64,000 nucleotides of DNA, taken from contig NZ_BMEM01000007.1 in the NCBI RefSeq assembly GCF_014636495.1, forward strand, positions 1 through 64,000, written 5' to 3'. Shown here in pieces: positions 1-8,976 of the stretch (the stretch's first letter is position 1; each line of letters begins with the position of its first letter). The notes below the pieces were generated by a model. The model did not search any database. It was not told the origin of the DNA and worked only from the letters and a program-made list of their open reading frames with translations. The translations under genes and the position numbers were made by a program. This stretch comes from Ornithinimicrobium tianjinense (GTDB lineage: Bacteria; Actinomycetota; Actinomycetes; Actinomycetales; Dermatophilaceae).

Positions 1-250
1 CGGACACGGACCCCCTCGCCACCTCCGTCAGGCACCGTCGCCATCTCCGGCCGGCCGCCATCTCGTCACGGAGAGACGCCTCCCCGTCTACGTCACCCTC
101 GCCTCCTGACGCGATAACCGCGCGAGGGCGAGACGCAGGCGGACATGGCGCGACATCGAATGTTTGTCCACAGAATCGGCGTGTTCAGCGAGCCAGGATC
201 AGACGCTTGTTCTAAACTGGGTCCATCGACAGGCCGAGGGAGGGATGGCC
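1..250. promoter_or_regulatory. Non-coding lead-in with candidate promoter of the HNH gene
   Basis: No convincing gene is seen here; reading frames are short and arginine/alanine-rich, as in antisense shadows. TAAACT (213-218) fits an actinobacterial -10 (TAnnnT) and would place transcription start near 225, so translation would begin at 245 or 251 rather than at the upstream ATG at 164. TCGAATGTTTGT (156-167) only loosely resembles the SOS boxes seen before other DUF222-HNH genes, and I do not claim a LexA site. Confidence 0.4.
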
Positions 251-2605
251 ATGGAGGGGACACCCGACGAGACCGCGGAGGCACTGCCCGCCAGGGACGA
301 CGCACGGCTGGCGTTGCTGGCACCGGTGCTGGAGCAGGCGCGGCGAGACGACACTCTGGTCGTGCGGGAGTTCGTGCCCGCGCGCTGGCATCACGGGACC
401 TCCGTCGGTCTGGATGGAGTGGTCCGCATCGACGCCGCAGCCCTGCGCCGCCTGCCCGACCGGGTCCGGCATGCAGAACCGTCTCAGGACCACCCCGCGG
501 AGCGGCCCCTCGCAGAGCGGACGCCCGCGGACCTGCTGGGTCGAGCGCGCCACTTCGTACCCCACGCAGCAGCGCCTGACCGTGATCACGAGGGCACACC
601 CGCCCGGGGGGCCGTGGAGCGACCAGGTGAAGAGTGCCTCGGCGCGGTGGCTGCCCTGCACACGCTCACCTGCCAGCTCGACGCCGCCCGCCTACGAGCG
701 GCCGGAGAGCTCGCCGCGCGCACGGCAGAGAAGCTGCTCGAGCTCGAGGGTGTCTCTGAGCCTGGCGAGCTGTCCAAGACCCGACGCGACCGGTGGCGCG
801 CCCGGGCCAAGTCGGTGACCGCCGGCGAGGTGGCGACGCTGACGGGATGGGGCCGGGGGCGTTCGCGCGAGCTCGTCGCCATCGCGCTGGCCCCGGCGCC
901 GGTGCGCGCTGCGGTCGTGCAGGGGCTGCAGGCCGCCATCGTGACCTGGGCTCAGGTGGAGGCCTACTGGCGGGCTGCGCGTCGCCTGACGCCGGAGGGA
1001 GCGGCCGCTGTCGCGAACACCTTGCTCGCCACGGACATCGAGCCCGAGCAGGCTCACGCCGACCGGCTCGACCCTGACGGGGCGCTCCGCACCACGCCGT
1101 GGCCCGCCCAGCAGTACCACCAGGCACTCGCCCAGGAGATCGCCCGCCACCACGCCGACGATCCCGATCGTCGGCGTCGGGAGCCGTCGGCAGCGCACGA
1201 CGCCCGCGACGCCTACGGCATCGTCGACGATGACGGCACCGGCCAGATCGTCATCACCGGGGATGCCGCGAGCACGACGGCTTGCCTGGATCACCTTGCC
1301 TCCATGGCCAAGCGGTTGCGTGCGACGGGCGACCCGCGCACCGAGGCACAGCTACGTTCAGACGTCGCCCGGGCCTTGCTGCTCCACGGCCGCATCGATC
1401 TGCCGTCGCACACGGGAGCAAGACCCGAGACGAGCGGCACGAGCGGCACGACCTCTGGTTCCACCGGCGAAGGTCCTCACCATGCGGCGGACGAGGGCCC
1501 GGCGAACGCCCGGGACCCGCGCCTCAACGAGCCGGACTGGGACCTCCTGAGCCCGGCCGACCTGTCGCGTATCGCCCAGGTGGTCAACGGGACCCCCGCC
1601 TACCACCTGCAGGTGATCGTCCCGTGGGACGCCCTCACCGGGCGGCCAGTGCTCCGGAGCCCTGGCGTCGGCGAGAACGACACAGGACCCTCCGTGCGTG
1701 AAGGCATCGGTCGGGTGCTGGGGCGACATCCCCTGTTCCTCACCGGACCGCAGCTGCGCGCTGCTGCCCTGGCGCCCGGGACCACTCTGTCGCGCATCCT
1801 CTTCGACCACGCCGACGGTCGCTGCATCGAGCGGTCCGTCGCACGCTATCGACCTGATGCCGCGATGCGCGAGCAGATCATCGCGGCGGACGTCCTCTCC
1901 CGGGGCCCAGGCGCCGCGGCACCGGCACGCGACAGCCAGCTCGACCACGTCCGTCCTTACGGGTCCGGAGGGGCGACGGCCGAAGGCAACCTGCAGGCCC
2001 TCGACACCGCAACGCACCACGCCAAGACCGCGGGCGACTGGGATGCCGTGATCAACGGTCGCCGGGACGTCACGTGGACGACCTTCTGGCAGCGGGTCTA
2101 CCGCACCCGCGCCCACGACTACCGGCAGTACCTCACCTCAGGCATCCCGGCCCAGGCCCGATCGACCGACGATCCGGACGGACCCGAGCTCACGCCGCTC
2201 GGTCCCGGGGACCGACGTCACCTGGCCAGCCTGCTCACGTATGCCGCACTCACCGCCCGGCAGCGCGGCGAGCGTCTCGAGGCGCCGGACGACGACCCGG
2301 ACAGCGACACCAGCTATCTCACCGGCCCTCACCCGGTCATCTGGCTCCGCCACACCCGGCTCCGGGACGGCGCCAAGATCTCGGGCTCGCACCCCGCCAC
2401 CCCTTCGCCGGAGGACATCGTCGCTACGCCCGCCAGCACGATGCTCGACTCGACGCACTGGACGGACCCGTTCACCCGGCCCGAGGAATCGGGCGACCCG
2501 AGCGAGAAAGGCGGCGACCCGAGCGAGAAAGCCAGCGACCCGGGCGAGAAAGCCAGCGACCCGAGCGAGGACCCCGCATCCACCACCGACCCGCCGCCGT
2601 TCTGA
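251..2605 (+). CDS. DUF222 / HNH endonuclease-signature protein
   Basis: A 784-residue protein of the DUF222-HNH family, which is multicopy in actinobacteria and of unknown biological role. The N-terminal two thirds is the helical DUF222 region. An HNH core lies near nt 1930-2030 (LDHVRPY, then a glycine-rich turn, GNLQALD, ATHHAKT). The zinc-binding cysteines often seen around this fold are absent, so metal binding or activity may be weakened. The C-terminus carries four imperfect acidic repeats of the type GDPSEKA (nt 2490-2570), a likely flexible tail. ATG 251 is preferred over 164 because GAGGGAGGG (236-244) sits 6 nt upstream and the likely -10 lies at 213-218; ATG 245 is also possible. 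The gene is convergent with the protease and separated from it by a strong hairpin. Confidence 0.85.
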   Translation: MEGTPDETAEALPARDDARLALLAPVLEQARRDDTLVVREFVPARWHHGTSVGLDGVVRIDAAALRRLPDRVRHAEPSQDHPAERPLAERTPADLLGRARHFVPHAAAPDRDHEGTPARGAVERPGEECLGAVAALHTLTCQLDAARLRAAGELAARTAEKLLELEGVSEPGELSKTRRDRWRARAKSVTAGEVATLTGWGRGRSRELVAIALAPAPVRAAVVQGLQAAIVTWAQVEAYWRAARRLTPEGAAAVANTLLATDIEPEQAHADRLDPDGALRTTPWPAQQYHQALAQEIARHHADDPDRRRREPSAAHDARDAYGIVDDDGTGQIVITGDAASTTACLDHLASMAKRLRATGDPRTEAQLRSDVARALLLHGRIDLPSHTGARPETSGTSGTTSGSTGEGPHHAADEGPANARDPRLNEPDWDLLSPADLSRIAQVVNGTPAYHLQVIVPWDALTGRPVLRSPGVGENDTGPSVREGIGRVLGRHPLFLTGPQLRAAALAPGTTLSRILFDHADGRCIERSVARYRPDAAMREQIIAADVLSRGPGAAAPARDSQLDHVRPYGSGGATAEGNLQALDTATHHAKTAGDWDAVINGRRDVTWTTFWQRVYRTRAHDYRQYLTSGIPAQARSTDDPDGPELTPLGPGDRRHLASLLTYAALTARQRGERLEAPDDDPDSDTSYLTGPHPVIWLRHTRLRDGAKISGSHPATPSPEDIVATPASTMLDSTHWTDPFTRPEESGDPSEKGGDPSEKASDPGEKASDPSEDPASTTDPPPF

Positions 2606-2643
2606 GCGCCGCACCTGGTTCCCAGTCCCGAGACGCCGAGACC

Positions 2644-2697
2644 CCGAGACCCGCGGAGGCCCCGAGACCCGCCGAGGCTCCGAGACCCGCCGAGGCT
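2644..2697. repeat. 18-bp tandem repeat, three copies
   Basis: Three head-to-tail 18-bp units (2644-2661, 2662-2679, 2680-2697) of the form CCGAGACCCGCCGAGGCT; the first differs at two positions. They lie just after the HNH stop codon and before a terminator hairpin. Related CCGAGACGCCGAG words flank the array on both sides. No coding role is seen. Confidence 0.85.
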
Positions 2698-2716
2698 AGG
2701 CCGCCGAGACGCCGAG

Positions 2717-2746
2717 AGCCCCCGCCAGCACGAGCTGGCGGGGGCT
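2717..2746. terminator. Bidirectional terminator hairpin
   Basis: Perfect 13-bp stem (AGCCCCCGCCAGC, 2717-2729, pairing with 2734-2746) closed by the tetraloop ACGA. There is no U-tract, as is usual in high-GC actinobacteria. It sits between the convergent HNH and subtilase genes and could end both transcripts. The rest of 2606-2874 shows nothing else beyond the repeats. Confidence 0.75.
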
Positions 2747-2874
2747 ACGCGCGGCTCAGGGGAAACCGCGTCGGCAGGCGGTCCGGGGGACGGGCGGACC
2801 GCGTTGCTCAGGTGGTGCGGATCAGTCAGGAGAGAGGCAGCTCTCGGCAGGTAGACCCGGCCCACCCGGATGGC

Positions 2875-5097
2875 TCACTGCACGAGGGCGAACATCGCGA
2901 GGTGGGAGTCACCGACATACAGGTGAGCCTGCTTGGCACCGGCCACCTCGCCCTTGACCGGGGCGAACGTGACCGTGATGGTTGCGGAGCCGTCCGCCGG
3001 GACGGTGACCGACTCGACGTCGGCCGTGAAGCCGGCACCCGACACCGACACCGGGAAGGTGGCGTCCGCACCGGACAGGTTCGACACGGTGACCGTCGTG
3101 CTCGTGGCCTTGCCGCTGCCCGAAGGAACCGCACCGAAGGACAGCGTGGTCTGGCTGAAGGCGAGCGGCGCGGTGACTGCGGCGTCGAGGTCGGCCAGAC
3201 CGTTGCCGACCTTCTGCACGTTCGTCTCGACCTGGGTGATCGCGTTGGTCTGGGTCACCCCGTCGATCTTGGCCGTGTTGGCGATCGCCGAGCGGACCTG
3301 CCAGGCATCCCAGTCAGCGTGGACAGCGCGCACCACGGCGGCCATGCCGGCGACGTGCGGGGTGGCCATCGACGTGCCCTGGTAGAACGCCCAGCAGCCC
3401 TCGGCGTCGACCCAGGCGTCCTCGGCGCAGAAGGACAGCGGCTGCGCCGACAGGACGTTGACGCCGGGCGCGACGACGTCGGGCTTGACCAGGTGGTCCA
3501 CCCGGGTCGGGCCCCAGGACGAGAATCCGGCGAGGATGTTGTCGAAGCCGGTCTGGGTGTAGGTGCTCTGGCTGCCGATCACCACGTCCTGACCGTCGAG
3601 CGCCATCAGCGCGTCACGGTCGCCCAGGCCGGACTGGACGGCCGGGATGGTGCTGGGAGCAGCCGGGTCACCGGCCATCGAGATCGGGTCTCCGGGGATG
3701 TTGTTCACGATGATCGCGGCGACCGCGCCCCTGGCCTCCGCGTTGGCGACCTTCGTGCCGAACGAGCACGACCCGCGGCTGATCAGCGCGATCTGGCCGG
3801 TGAGGTCCTCCGCGATGGGCCCACAACCCAGACCCAGCGGGTTGGTCGCACCCGCGACGGCGTCCACGACGCCGAGCGGGGCGGTCAGGTCGGTCGCCGG
3901 CACGGGGAACTCACCCACGGCGGCGACGCTGACCTGCGCGCCACCGGAGCTGACCGGCACGCCCACGAACTGGCCCACGGTCGAGGCACCCACGGTGAGC
4001 GCACGCTCCGCACGACCCGGCGACCCGGTCGTCGAGGCACCCGGACCGTCGTTGCCCGCGGCCACCGCGACGACGACCCCGGCCCGGTCGATGTTGTCGA
4101 CGGCCATGGCCATCAGGTCCTGCACGCCCGAGTAGCCACCACCGAGCGACATGTTCAGCACGTCCATGCCGTCGGCGACGGCGGCCTCCATACCGTTGAG
4201 GATGTCCTCGCTGCTGCCGTTGCCGTTGGGCAGCACGTTGTAGTTGCCGAGCAGCACGCCCGGCGCCACGCCGGTGGGGTCGTAGCCGATCTCGGCGCCA
4301 CCGACCACGGCCGGGGTGTGCGGGTTGCAGCCGACCGTGCCGGCGACGTGCGTGCCGTGACCCTCGTGGTCAGCGGCGGTGAAGCCCAGCTGCTTGGCCT
4401 TGTGGTGGAAGATCTTCGCGACGATGACCTTGTTGTTCGTGAGCGCCGGGTCACCCGTCTGGGCGGCCGCCGGGTAGAGGGAGTCGTCGAAGCACGGGTG
4501 GTCGGGGTCGATGCCGGTGTCGATGATGCCGACCTTGATGCCGTGGCCCGCCCAGGTGGACGGGTCGCCGCCGACCGCGGTGGCGCCGGCCACCGCCCAG
4601 CCCTCCAGCGTGTCGATCAGGGCCAGGTCCGGGTCCTCGTGCGCGGTGGCGTGGTAGATCCCCTGGTAGTCCGCGGCCGTCACGCCGGGCGCGGTGCGCA
4701 GGGTCTCCAGCGGAGTGCCGTTGAGCTGCACCGCCACGGCGTTCAGCGAGATGTCGTAGCTGCTCGTCACCTGCGCCTTCGGGGCGTTGACCCGGAGCCA
4801 CTTCCGGAAGGCGTTCTTCTCAGCGTTCAGCTCGGCGCGGGTCGCGCGCGTGTTCCTCGCGTCGAGGCGGATCTTCCCGTTGGTGTCGCGGTCGACGTGG
4901 CTCGCGGTCGCCAGCGGAGCACCGGTGAGGACGACGATTGCGCTCGTCCGGTCCTGGCCGGGCGCGCTGGTCGAGCCGTCGGTGTTCGGGTTGCCTGCGG
5001 CCGACCCGGCCGCCCCGGCGGAGGCCAGGCCCGAACCGGCCAGGGCGAGCGAGAGGAGTCCGGCCATCACGAGAGACCGGGAGTTACGTGACGTCAC
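2875..5097 (-). CDS. Secreted S8 subtilisin-like serine protease with PA domain
   Basis: A 740-residue extracellular endopeptidase. A signal peptide (hydrophobic run VMAGLLSLALAGSGLASA) is followed by an I9-type propeptide (about residues 50-145) and an S8 catalytic domain. The catalytic triad is visible: Asp in VGIIDTGIDPDH (about 193), His in GHGTHVAG (about 249) and Ser in GTSMATPHVAG (about 575). A protease-associated domain is inserted between His and Ser (about 405-495; CGPIAEDLTGQIALISRG). A beta-rich Ig-like tail follows and the protein ends without an LPXTG or other anchor, so it is probably released. The start is GTG at 5097, with GGAAGG about 8 nt upstream. It stands alone between a terminator and a 353-nt leader region. 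Substrate cannot be told from sequence. Confidence 0.93.
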   Translation of the reverse strand: MTSRNSRSLVMAGLLSLALAGSGLASAGAAGSAAGNPNTDGSTSAPGQDRTSAIVVLTGAPLATASHVDRDTNGKIRLDARNTRATRAELNAEKNAFRKWLRVNAPKAQVTSSYDISLNAVAVQLNGTPLETLRTAPGVTAADYQGIYHATAHEDPDLALIDTLEGWAVAGATAVGGDPSTWAGHGIKVGIIDTGIDPDHPCFDDSLYPAAAQTGDPALTNNKVIVAKIFHHKAKQLGFTAADHEGHGTHVAGTVGCNPHTPAVVGGAEIGYDPTGVAPGVLLGNYNVLPNGNGSSEDILNGMEAAVADGMDVLNMSLGGGYSGVQDLMAMAVDNIDRAGVVVAVAAGNDGPGASTTGSPGRAERALTVGASTVGQFVGVPVSSGGAQVSVAAVGEFPVPATDLTAPLGVVDAVAGATNPLGLGCGPIAEDLTGQIALISRGSCSFGTKVANAEARGAVAAIIVNNIPGDPISMAGDPAAPSTIPAVQSGLGDRDALMALDGQDVVIGSQSTYTQTGFDNILAGFSSWGPTRVDHLVKPDVVAPGVNVLSAQPLSFCAEDAWVDAEGCWAFYQGTSMATPHVAGMAAVVRAVHADWDAWQVRSAIANTAKIDGVTQTNAITQVETNVQKVGNGLADLDAAVTAPLAFSQTTLSFGAVPSGSGKATSTTVTVSNLSGADATFPVSVSGAGFTADVESVTVPADGSATITVTFAPVKGEVAGAKQAHLYVGDSHLAMFALVQ

Positions 5098-5450
5098 TGC
5101 AGCTACCTTCCGTCAGGGTCCCCACCGTCGGCACGCCTCCGTTGGCGTGCCCCGACCCGCAGGTGAAAGGGGACCGCCGCGACACTAGGTCACTGGGCGC
5201 CGAAGTGCGAGCATTCACAGTTGACAGAGGCACCCAGCCGCGCGGTTGAGCCGTCGGAGCACGCGGCAGAGAGGTCGGAGCGCGCGGCTGAGGGGTCGGA
5301 GCGCGCGGTTGAGGCTCAGGCGGTCTTTGGCAGCGTCGGTATGCCGTTGCCCTCCGCCTCGGGTCCGTCACCTGCACGGTGGCCGGTCACGGCTGCCCAC
5401 CGGCCTCAGTCGGGCCTGGCTCGGAGAGGTCCTGCGGATCTTCTTGGGAC
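5098..5450 (-). promoter_or_regulatory. Leader/promoter region of the protease gene, with hairpin
   Basis: This 353-nt gap lies between the selB stop and the protease start (both minus strand). On the minus strand TAGTGT (5187-5182) is a plausible -10, giving a leader of roughly 80 nt. Within that leader GGCACGCC (5130-5137) and GGCGTGCC (5144-5151) form a perfect 8-bp hairpin with loop TCCGTT, a possible operator or mRNA structure. No good -35 is evident. The distal part holds a 21-bp tandem repeat (separate entry); 5316-5450 shows nothing recognisable except one GTATGCC word at 5339. Confidence 0.4.
5240..5315. repeat. 21-bp tandem repeat, about 3.6 copies
   Basis: Units at 5253-5273, 5274-5294 and 5295-5315 follow the pattern GTCGGAGCGCGCGGCTGAG plus two bases, preceded by a partial copy from 5240. 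A few substitutions separate the copies. The array lies upstream of the protease promoter region and downstream of selB. Confidence 0.85.
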
Positions 5451-7466
5451 TCAGCGGACGACGCTGCGCAGCTGAGAGTCGATCCGTCTGGTCCACCCGC
5501 GGGCGTCCAGGTGCTCGAGCAGCGGGACTGCCACCCGGCGGGTGGTGCCGAGCGCCTGGCGGGCCTCGCCCAGCGTGAAGGGTTGGTCCAGGCTCGCCAG
5601 CTCACGCATCGCGCGAGCGGGGGCGTCGGGCAGGAGCACGATGTCCTCCGACACGCGCACCAGACGGCCGAGGCGCACGGCGGCGGCCAGCTCGACGGGA
5701 CCCAGCCCCAGCTCACGCAGCTCATCCCGTTCCGGGGCATCGAAGGGCGCCTTACGCAGCCGCGCCTCAAGGGTGGCGACGGCTCGCTCCGCGGGGCCCA
5801 GCCCACCGGTGTCCGGCGGCAGGACGCGGCCCTCGGTCACGGCCAGCCCTGCCTCGTCGACGAGCCGCCGCACGAGGGCCGGCACGAGCGCAGGGACGTC
5901 CGCGGGCAGCCCGCCGCCACCCGCCACGGGCCGCCGCAGATGATCGCGCAGGTGATGCCGCAGATGATGAGGCAGGTCGATGAGGTGGGCGACCTCCGCG
6001 AGCGTCATCCCCTGGCTGAGCGGGTGGTCCCGGTGGTGTGCCCGGACCCGCTCACCTACCTGCGCTGTCCACGCGGCGAGCACCTCGTCGTCGACCCACC
6101 ACCCCTCCAGCCGGGTGCCCACCGTCGGGGTCGGCAGGCCCAGGCGCGCGAAGGTCGTGGCGTGCTCCGCGCCGCGGGACCGTAGCCGGACGTCCGACAG
6201 GGCGACAGCCGCGGGGGTGACCTTCGCCGGGAGATGGCCGCCCTCGAGGTGGCCGCCCTCGAGATGGCCGCCCTCGAGGTGGCCGCCCTCCAGATGGCCG
6301 CCCACGAGATGGCCGCCCACGAGATGGCCGCCCTCGACATGGCCGCCCTCGACATGGCCGCCCTCGAGATGGCCGCCCTCGAGGTCGCCGGCGCGCCGGA
6401 GCGCCGCGCCACGCCGCCGCAGCGGAAGAGGATCCACGTCCACCACCTGCACGGACCACAGGCGGTGGGTCCCGGGGTCGCGGACGATCGCCCGGTCCCC
6501 CGCGTGCCAGGGCAGCGGGGAGCGGAGGCTCAGGCGGGCGTGCCGAGAGCCGAGCGGCCGGACGTGCACCGGGTGGTCGGCCGACCCGACGTGCAGCATG
6601 GCCTGGGCGGGGGCTGCCGTCGTGTGACCCACCGGCTCGATCGTCGTGTCGACGACCTCGGCCACCGCGAAGGCCCCGGGCGTCAGCAGCACGGCGCCCC
6701 GCCCGGGACTGGGGGACGGGAGGCGGCGCAGGTTCACGGCGACGCGGGAGACCGGCCCGACCGCGTCGTGAGCGACGTCCTGGCTGTGCAGCGCGCGGAC
6801 GACGACCCCGCCGGCCTGGCCGCCGGAGAGCAGGGTGAGGTGGTCACCGGTCCTCAGGATGCCGGCGCCGAGGGTGCCGGTCACGACGGTGCCCGCCCCC
6901 GCCACCGTGAACGACCTGTCGCACCACAGCCGCACCGGCGCGCCGGGGTCGGGGCTGGGCGTCCTGGTCACCAGCTCGTCCAGGGCCGATCGCAGCGCCG
7001 CCATGCCCTCCCCTGTCGTGGCCGACACGCCGACCGCCGGTGCCTCGAGCCCGGCCCCCGCCAGCCGCTCAGCGGCATCGGCCAGCACCTCCGCCGGACG
7101 TCCGGGTTCAGCCAGGTCGCAGCGGGTGATGACGAGGACACCGTCCGTGATGCCGAGAGCCTGGACGGCAGCCAGGTGTTCCGAGCTCTGCGCCTGCCAC
7201 CCCTGGTCGGCGGCCACGACGAAGACCACGGCCGGCGCCGGGCCGAGCCCGGCGAGCATCGTCCCCACGAACCGTTGATGACCCGGGACGTCCACGAACG
7301 CGACGTCGGCACCCCCCGGCAACCGCGTCCACGCGAACCCCAGCTCGATCGTCAGGCCACGCGCCTTCTCCTCGGCCAACCGGTCCGGGTCCCGCCCCGT
7401 CAGCGCGCGGACGAGAGTGGACTTGCCGTGGTCGACGTGCCCCGCGGTGGCGAGCACGCGCCTCAT
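5451..7466 (-). CDS. selB: Selenocysteine-specific elongation factor SelB
   Basis: A 671-residue GTPase that delivers Sec-tRNA(Sec) to ribosomes stalled at UGA codons by recognising a SECIS hairpin. The G-domain motifs are clear: GHVDHGKST (P-loop, residues 8-16), the switch region [20 protein letters not shown] (G3) and TRCDL (G4). EF-Tu-like beta domains follow, then a C-terminal winged-helix region that binds mRNA. Odd feature: about 10 repeats of the pentapeptide GGHLE/V lie between the beta domains and the winged-helix part. The start ATG at 7466 overlaps the selA stop (ATGA). A longer reading frame upstream is rejected because the P-loop normally sits at the very N-terminus. Co-transcribed with selC-selA. 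Confidence 0.95.
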   Translation of the reverse strand: MRRVLATAGHVDHGKSTLVRALTGRDPDRLAEEKARGLTIELGFAWTRLPGGADVAFVDVPGHQRFVGTMLAGLGPAPAVVFVVAADQGWQAQSSEHLAAVQALGITDGVLVITRCDLAEPGRPAEVLADAAERLAGAGLEAPAVGVSATTGEGMAALRSALDELVTRTPSPDPGAPVRLWCDRSFTVAGAGTVVTGTLGAGILRTGDHLTLLSGGQAGGVVVRALHSQDVAHDAVGPVSRVAVNLRRLPSPSPGRGAVLLTPGAFAVAEVVDTTIEPVGHTTAAPAQAMLHVGSADHPVHVRPLGSRHARLSLRSPLPWHAGDRAIVRDPGTHRLWSVQVVDVDPLPLRRRGAALRRAGDLEGGHLEGGHVEGGHVEGGHLVGGHLVGGHLEGGHLEGGHLEGGHLEGGHLPAKVTPAAVALSDVRLRSRGAEHATTFARLGLPTPTVGTRLEGWWVDDEVLAAWTAQVGERVRAHHRDHPLSQGMTLAEVAHLIDLPHHLRHHLRDHLRRPVAGGGGLPADVPALVPALVRRLVDEAGLAVTEGRVLPPDTGGLGPAERAVATLEARLRKAPFDAPERDELRELGLGPVELAAAVRLGRLVRVSEDIVLLPDAPARAMRELASLDQPFTLGEARQALGTTRRVAVPLLEHLDARGWTRRIDSQLRSVVR
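6231..6390 (-). repeat. 15-bp in-frame tandem array encoding GGHLE repeats in SelB
   Basis: About ten and a half copies of a 15-bp unit (plus-strand form GAGATGGCCGCCCTC, with single-base variants). In the selB frame this gives ten GGH(L/V)(E/V/P) pentapeptides, with a histidine every fifth residue. The unit is a multiple of three, so copy-number change would keep the frame. It lies in the linker between the translation-factor core and the C-terminal winged helices. Confidence 0.93.
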
Positions 7467-8800
7467 GGCGTCTGCGAGGGGAGCTCGTCGCCGCCGAGCG
7501 CGGCCTCCAGCGCCTTCCGGAGGTCGCCGTCCCGGGAGGGGGGTATGCAGCGCACGTCCACCAGTCCCTGTCCGTCGTCCACGCGAGCGAGGACGACGGG
7601 CAGCCGACCCGCCGGCCGACGGAGCCGCTCGACAGCGGCGACCGGGATCTCCACGGCCCACCCGGGCAGCGGCACGCCGGGCGCCCCGCCACCTCCGACG
7701 CGTCCGCTGACCGCCACCACCTCGCGCCCCAGGGCGACGGCGAGCCGCTCAGCCCGCGCCCGCAGGCTGTCGGCCGAGGCGTGCAGCGCGTCGTGGACCG
7801 GGGTGGCGGGGCCGCGCACGGTCGCCTCCAGCGCCGCCAGCGTGAGCTTGTCGACCCGCAGCGCGCGCGCGAGCGGGTGCCGCCGCAGGCGCTCCACGAC
7901 GTCCGCGTCACCCAGGATGAGTCCCGCCTGCGGTCCGCCCAGCAGCTTGTCACCGCTCGCCGTGACGATGGTGGCCCCGGCACGCAGGACGGTGGACGCG
8001 TCCGGCTCGTCGGGCAGGGCCGGGTCGGGGGCCAGCAGCCCGGAGCCGATGTCGGCGACCAGGGGCACGTGGCTGCCGTCAGGACGGCGCAGGTCCCGAA
8101 GGCTCTCCACGCCCACGGAGGAGACGAAACCGTCGACGCGGAAGTTGCTCGGGTGCACCTTGAGCACGCAGCCGGTCTCGGGACCGACCGCGTCGGTGTA
8201 GTCGCGGAGGTGGGTGCGGTTGGTGGTCCCGACCTCCCGCAGCCGCGCGCCGGTCGAGGCGATCAGGTCGGGGAGACGAAACCCGTCCCCGATCTCGACC
8301 AGCTCGCCGCGGGAGACGACGACCTCGCGTCCGGCAGCGAGCGTCGTCGTGGCCAGCAGCAGAGCGGCTGCACCGTTGTTGACCACGAGCGCACCGCCCG
8401 CCGACGGCACGGCCTCGCCGAGCGCCGCGAGCACCCCGGCGCCCCGGCGGCCGCGCAGCCCGGTGTCCAGGTCCAGCTCGACGTCGACGTAGCCCGCGGC
8501 GTCGACGACGGCGTCGACGGCGGCGTCGGACAGGGGCGCACGGCCGAGGTTGGTGTGCACCACGACGCCGGTCGCGTTGAGGACCGAGGACAGCGACGAG
8601 GCTCGCGCAGGCAGGGCGCGCAGGGCCGCCTCGGCGACCTCGTCCGGCGCGATCTCCCCGCGTCGCGCGCGGTCCTGCGCCGCCGTGACCGCCGCGCGCA
8701 CCCAGGGACGGCCGAGGCGCTGCGCGGCGGCCGCGAGCGGTGGGCTCGCGAGCAGCGTGTCGGTGCGCGGCACCGCGCGACGCGGGTCGGTCTGGCTCAC
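7463..8800 (-). CDS. selA: L-seryl-tRNA(Sec) selenium transferase SelA
   Basis: A 445-residue PLP enzyme that converts Ser-tRNA(Sec) to Sec-tRNA(Sec) with selenophosphate. Length matches the family. The PLP lysine is in [16 protein letters not shown], and the upstream [17 protein letters not shown] and NNGAAALLL segments are typical of SelA. The GTG start (8800-8798) has GGAAGGGAG upstream. The gene lies 45 nt after the tRNA-Sec gene on the same strand, and its stop overlaps the selB start, so selC-selA-selB looks like one unit. Confidence 0.95.
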   Translation of the reverse strand: MSQTDPRRAVPRTDTLLASPPLAAAAQRLGRPWVRAAVTAAQDRARRGEIAPDEVAEAALRALPARASSLSSVLNATGVVVHTNLGRAPLSDAAVDAVVDAAGYVDVELDLDTGLRGRRGAGVLAALGEAVPSAGGALVVNNGAAALLLATTTLAAGREVVVSRGELVEIGDGFRLPDLIASTGARLREVGTTNRTHLRDYTDAVGPETGCVLKVHPSNFRVDGFVSSVGVESLRDLRRPDGSHVPLVADIGSGLLAPDPALPDEPDASTVLRAGATIVTASGDKLLGGPQAGLILGDADVVERLRRHPLARALRVDKLTLAALEATVRGPATPVHDALHASADSLRARAERLAVALGREVVAVSGRVGGGGAPGVPLPGWAVEIPVAAVERLRRPAGRLPVVLARVDDGQGLVDVRCIPPSRDGDLRKALEAALGGDELPSQTP

Positions 8801-8845
8801 GCTCGTGCTCCCTTCCGCACGCGGGGAAGGTCACCCGCGGTTAGC

Positions 8846-8941
8846 TGGCGGAGGCGGACGGGAATCGAACCCGCCAGGCCGAGATGCTCGGCCTCACCGG
8901 TGTTGAAGACCGGGGGGCCCACCAGGAACCCAGACGCCTCC
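8846..8941 (-). tRNA. selC: tRNA-Sec (anticodon UCA)
   Basis: A 96-nt tRNA including an encoded CCA (8848-8846). The acceptor stem GGAGGCG pairs with CGCCTCC and the discriminator is G. The anticodon arm is CCGGU-CUUCAAC-ACCGG, with anticodon UCA at 8906-8904. The long variable arm has a perfect 8-bp stem (AGGCCGAG/CUCGGCCU), and a T-arm with loop UUCGAUU follows. The UCA anticodon plus extended variable arm identify the selenocysteine tRNA. Confidence 0.96.
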
Positions 8942-8948
8942 ACAGCAC

Positions 8949-8970
8949 AGCCTAGACACACGCCTAGAGT
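8949..8970. promoter_or_regulatory. Overlapping divergent -10 elements for selC and selD
   Basis: On the minus strand TAGGCT (8954-8949) lies 7 nt before the first base of tRNA-Sec. On the plus strand TAGAGT (8965-8970) lies 6 nt before a GTG at 8977. Both fit TAnnnT. Only 35 nt separate the tRNA 5' end from that GTG, so each promoter's -35 region would fall inside or beside the other transcription unit. Confidence 0.5.
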
Positions 8971-8976
8971 GTGGCC

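Noticed and set aside
164-250. ATG 164 as start of the HNH gene
   Set aside because: The likely -10 (213-218) and the RBS (236-244) are downstream of it.
6231-6390. CRISPR-like repeat at selB
   Set aside because: Contiguous 15-bp coding minisatellite in frame with SelB.
7467-7661. N-terminal extension of SelB
   Set aside because: Overlaps selA, Arg-rich, and would move the P-loop away from the N-terminus typical of SelB.
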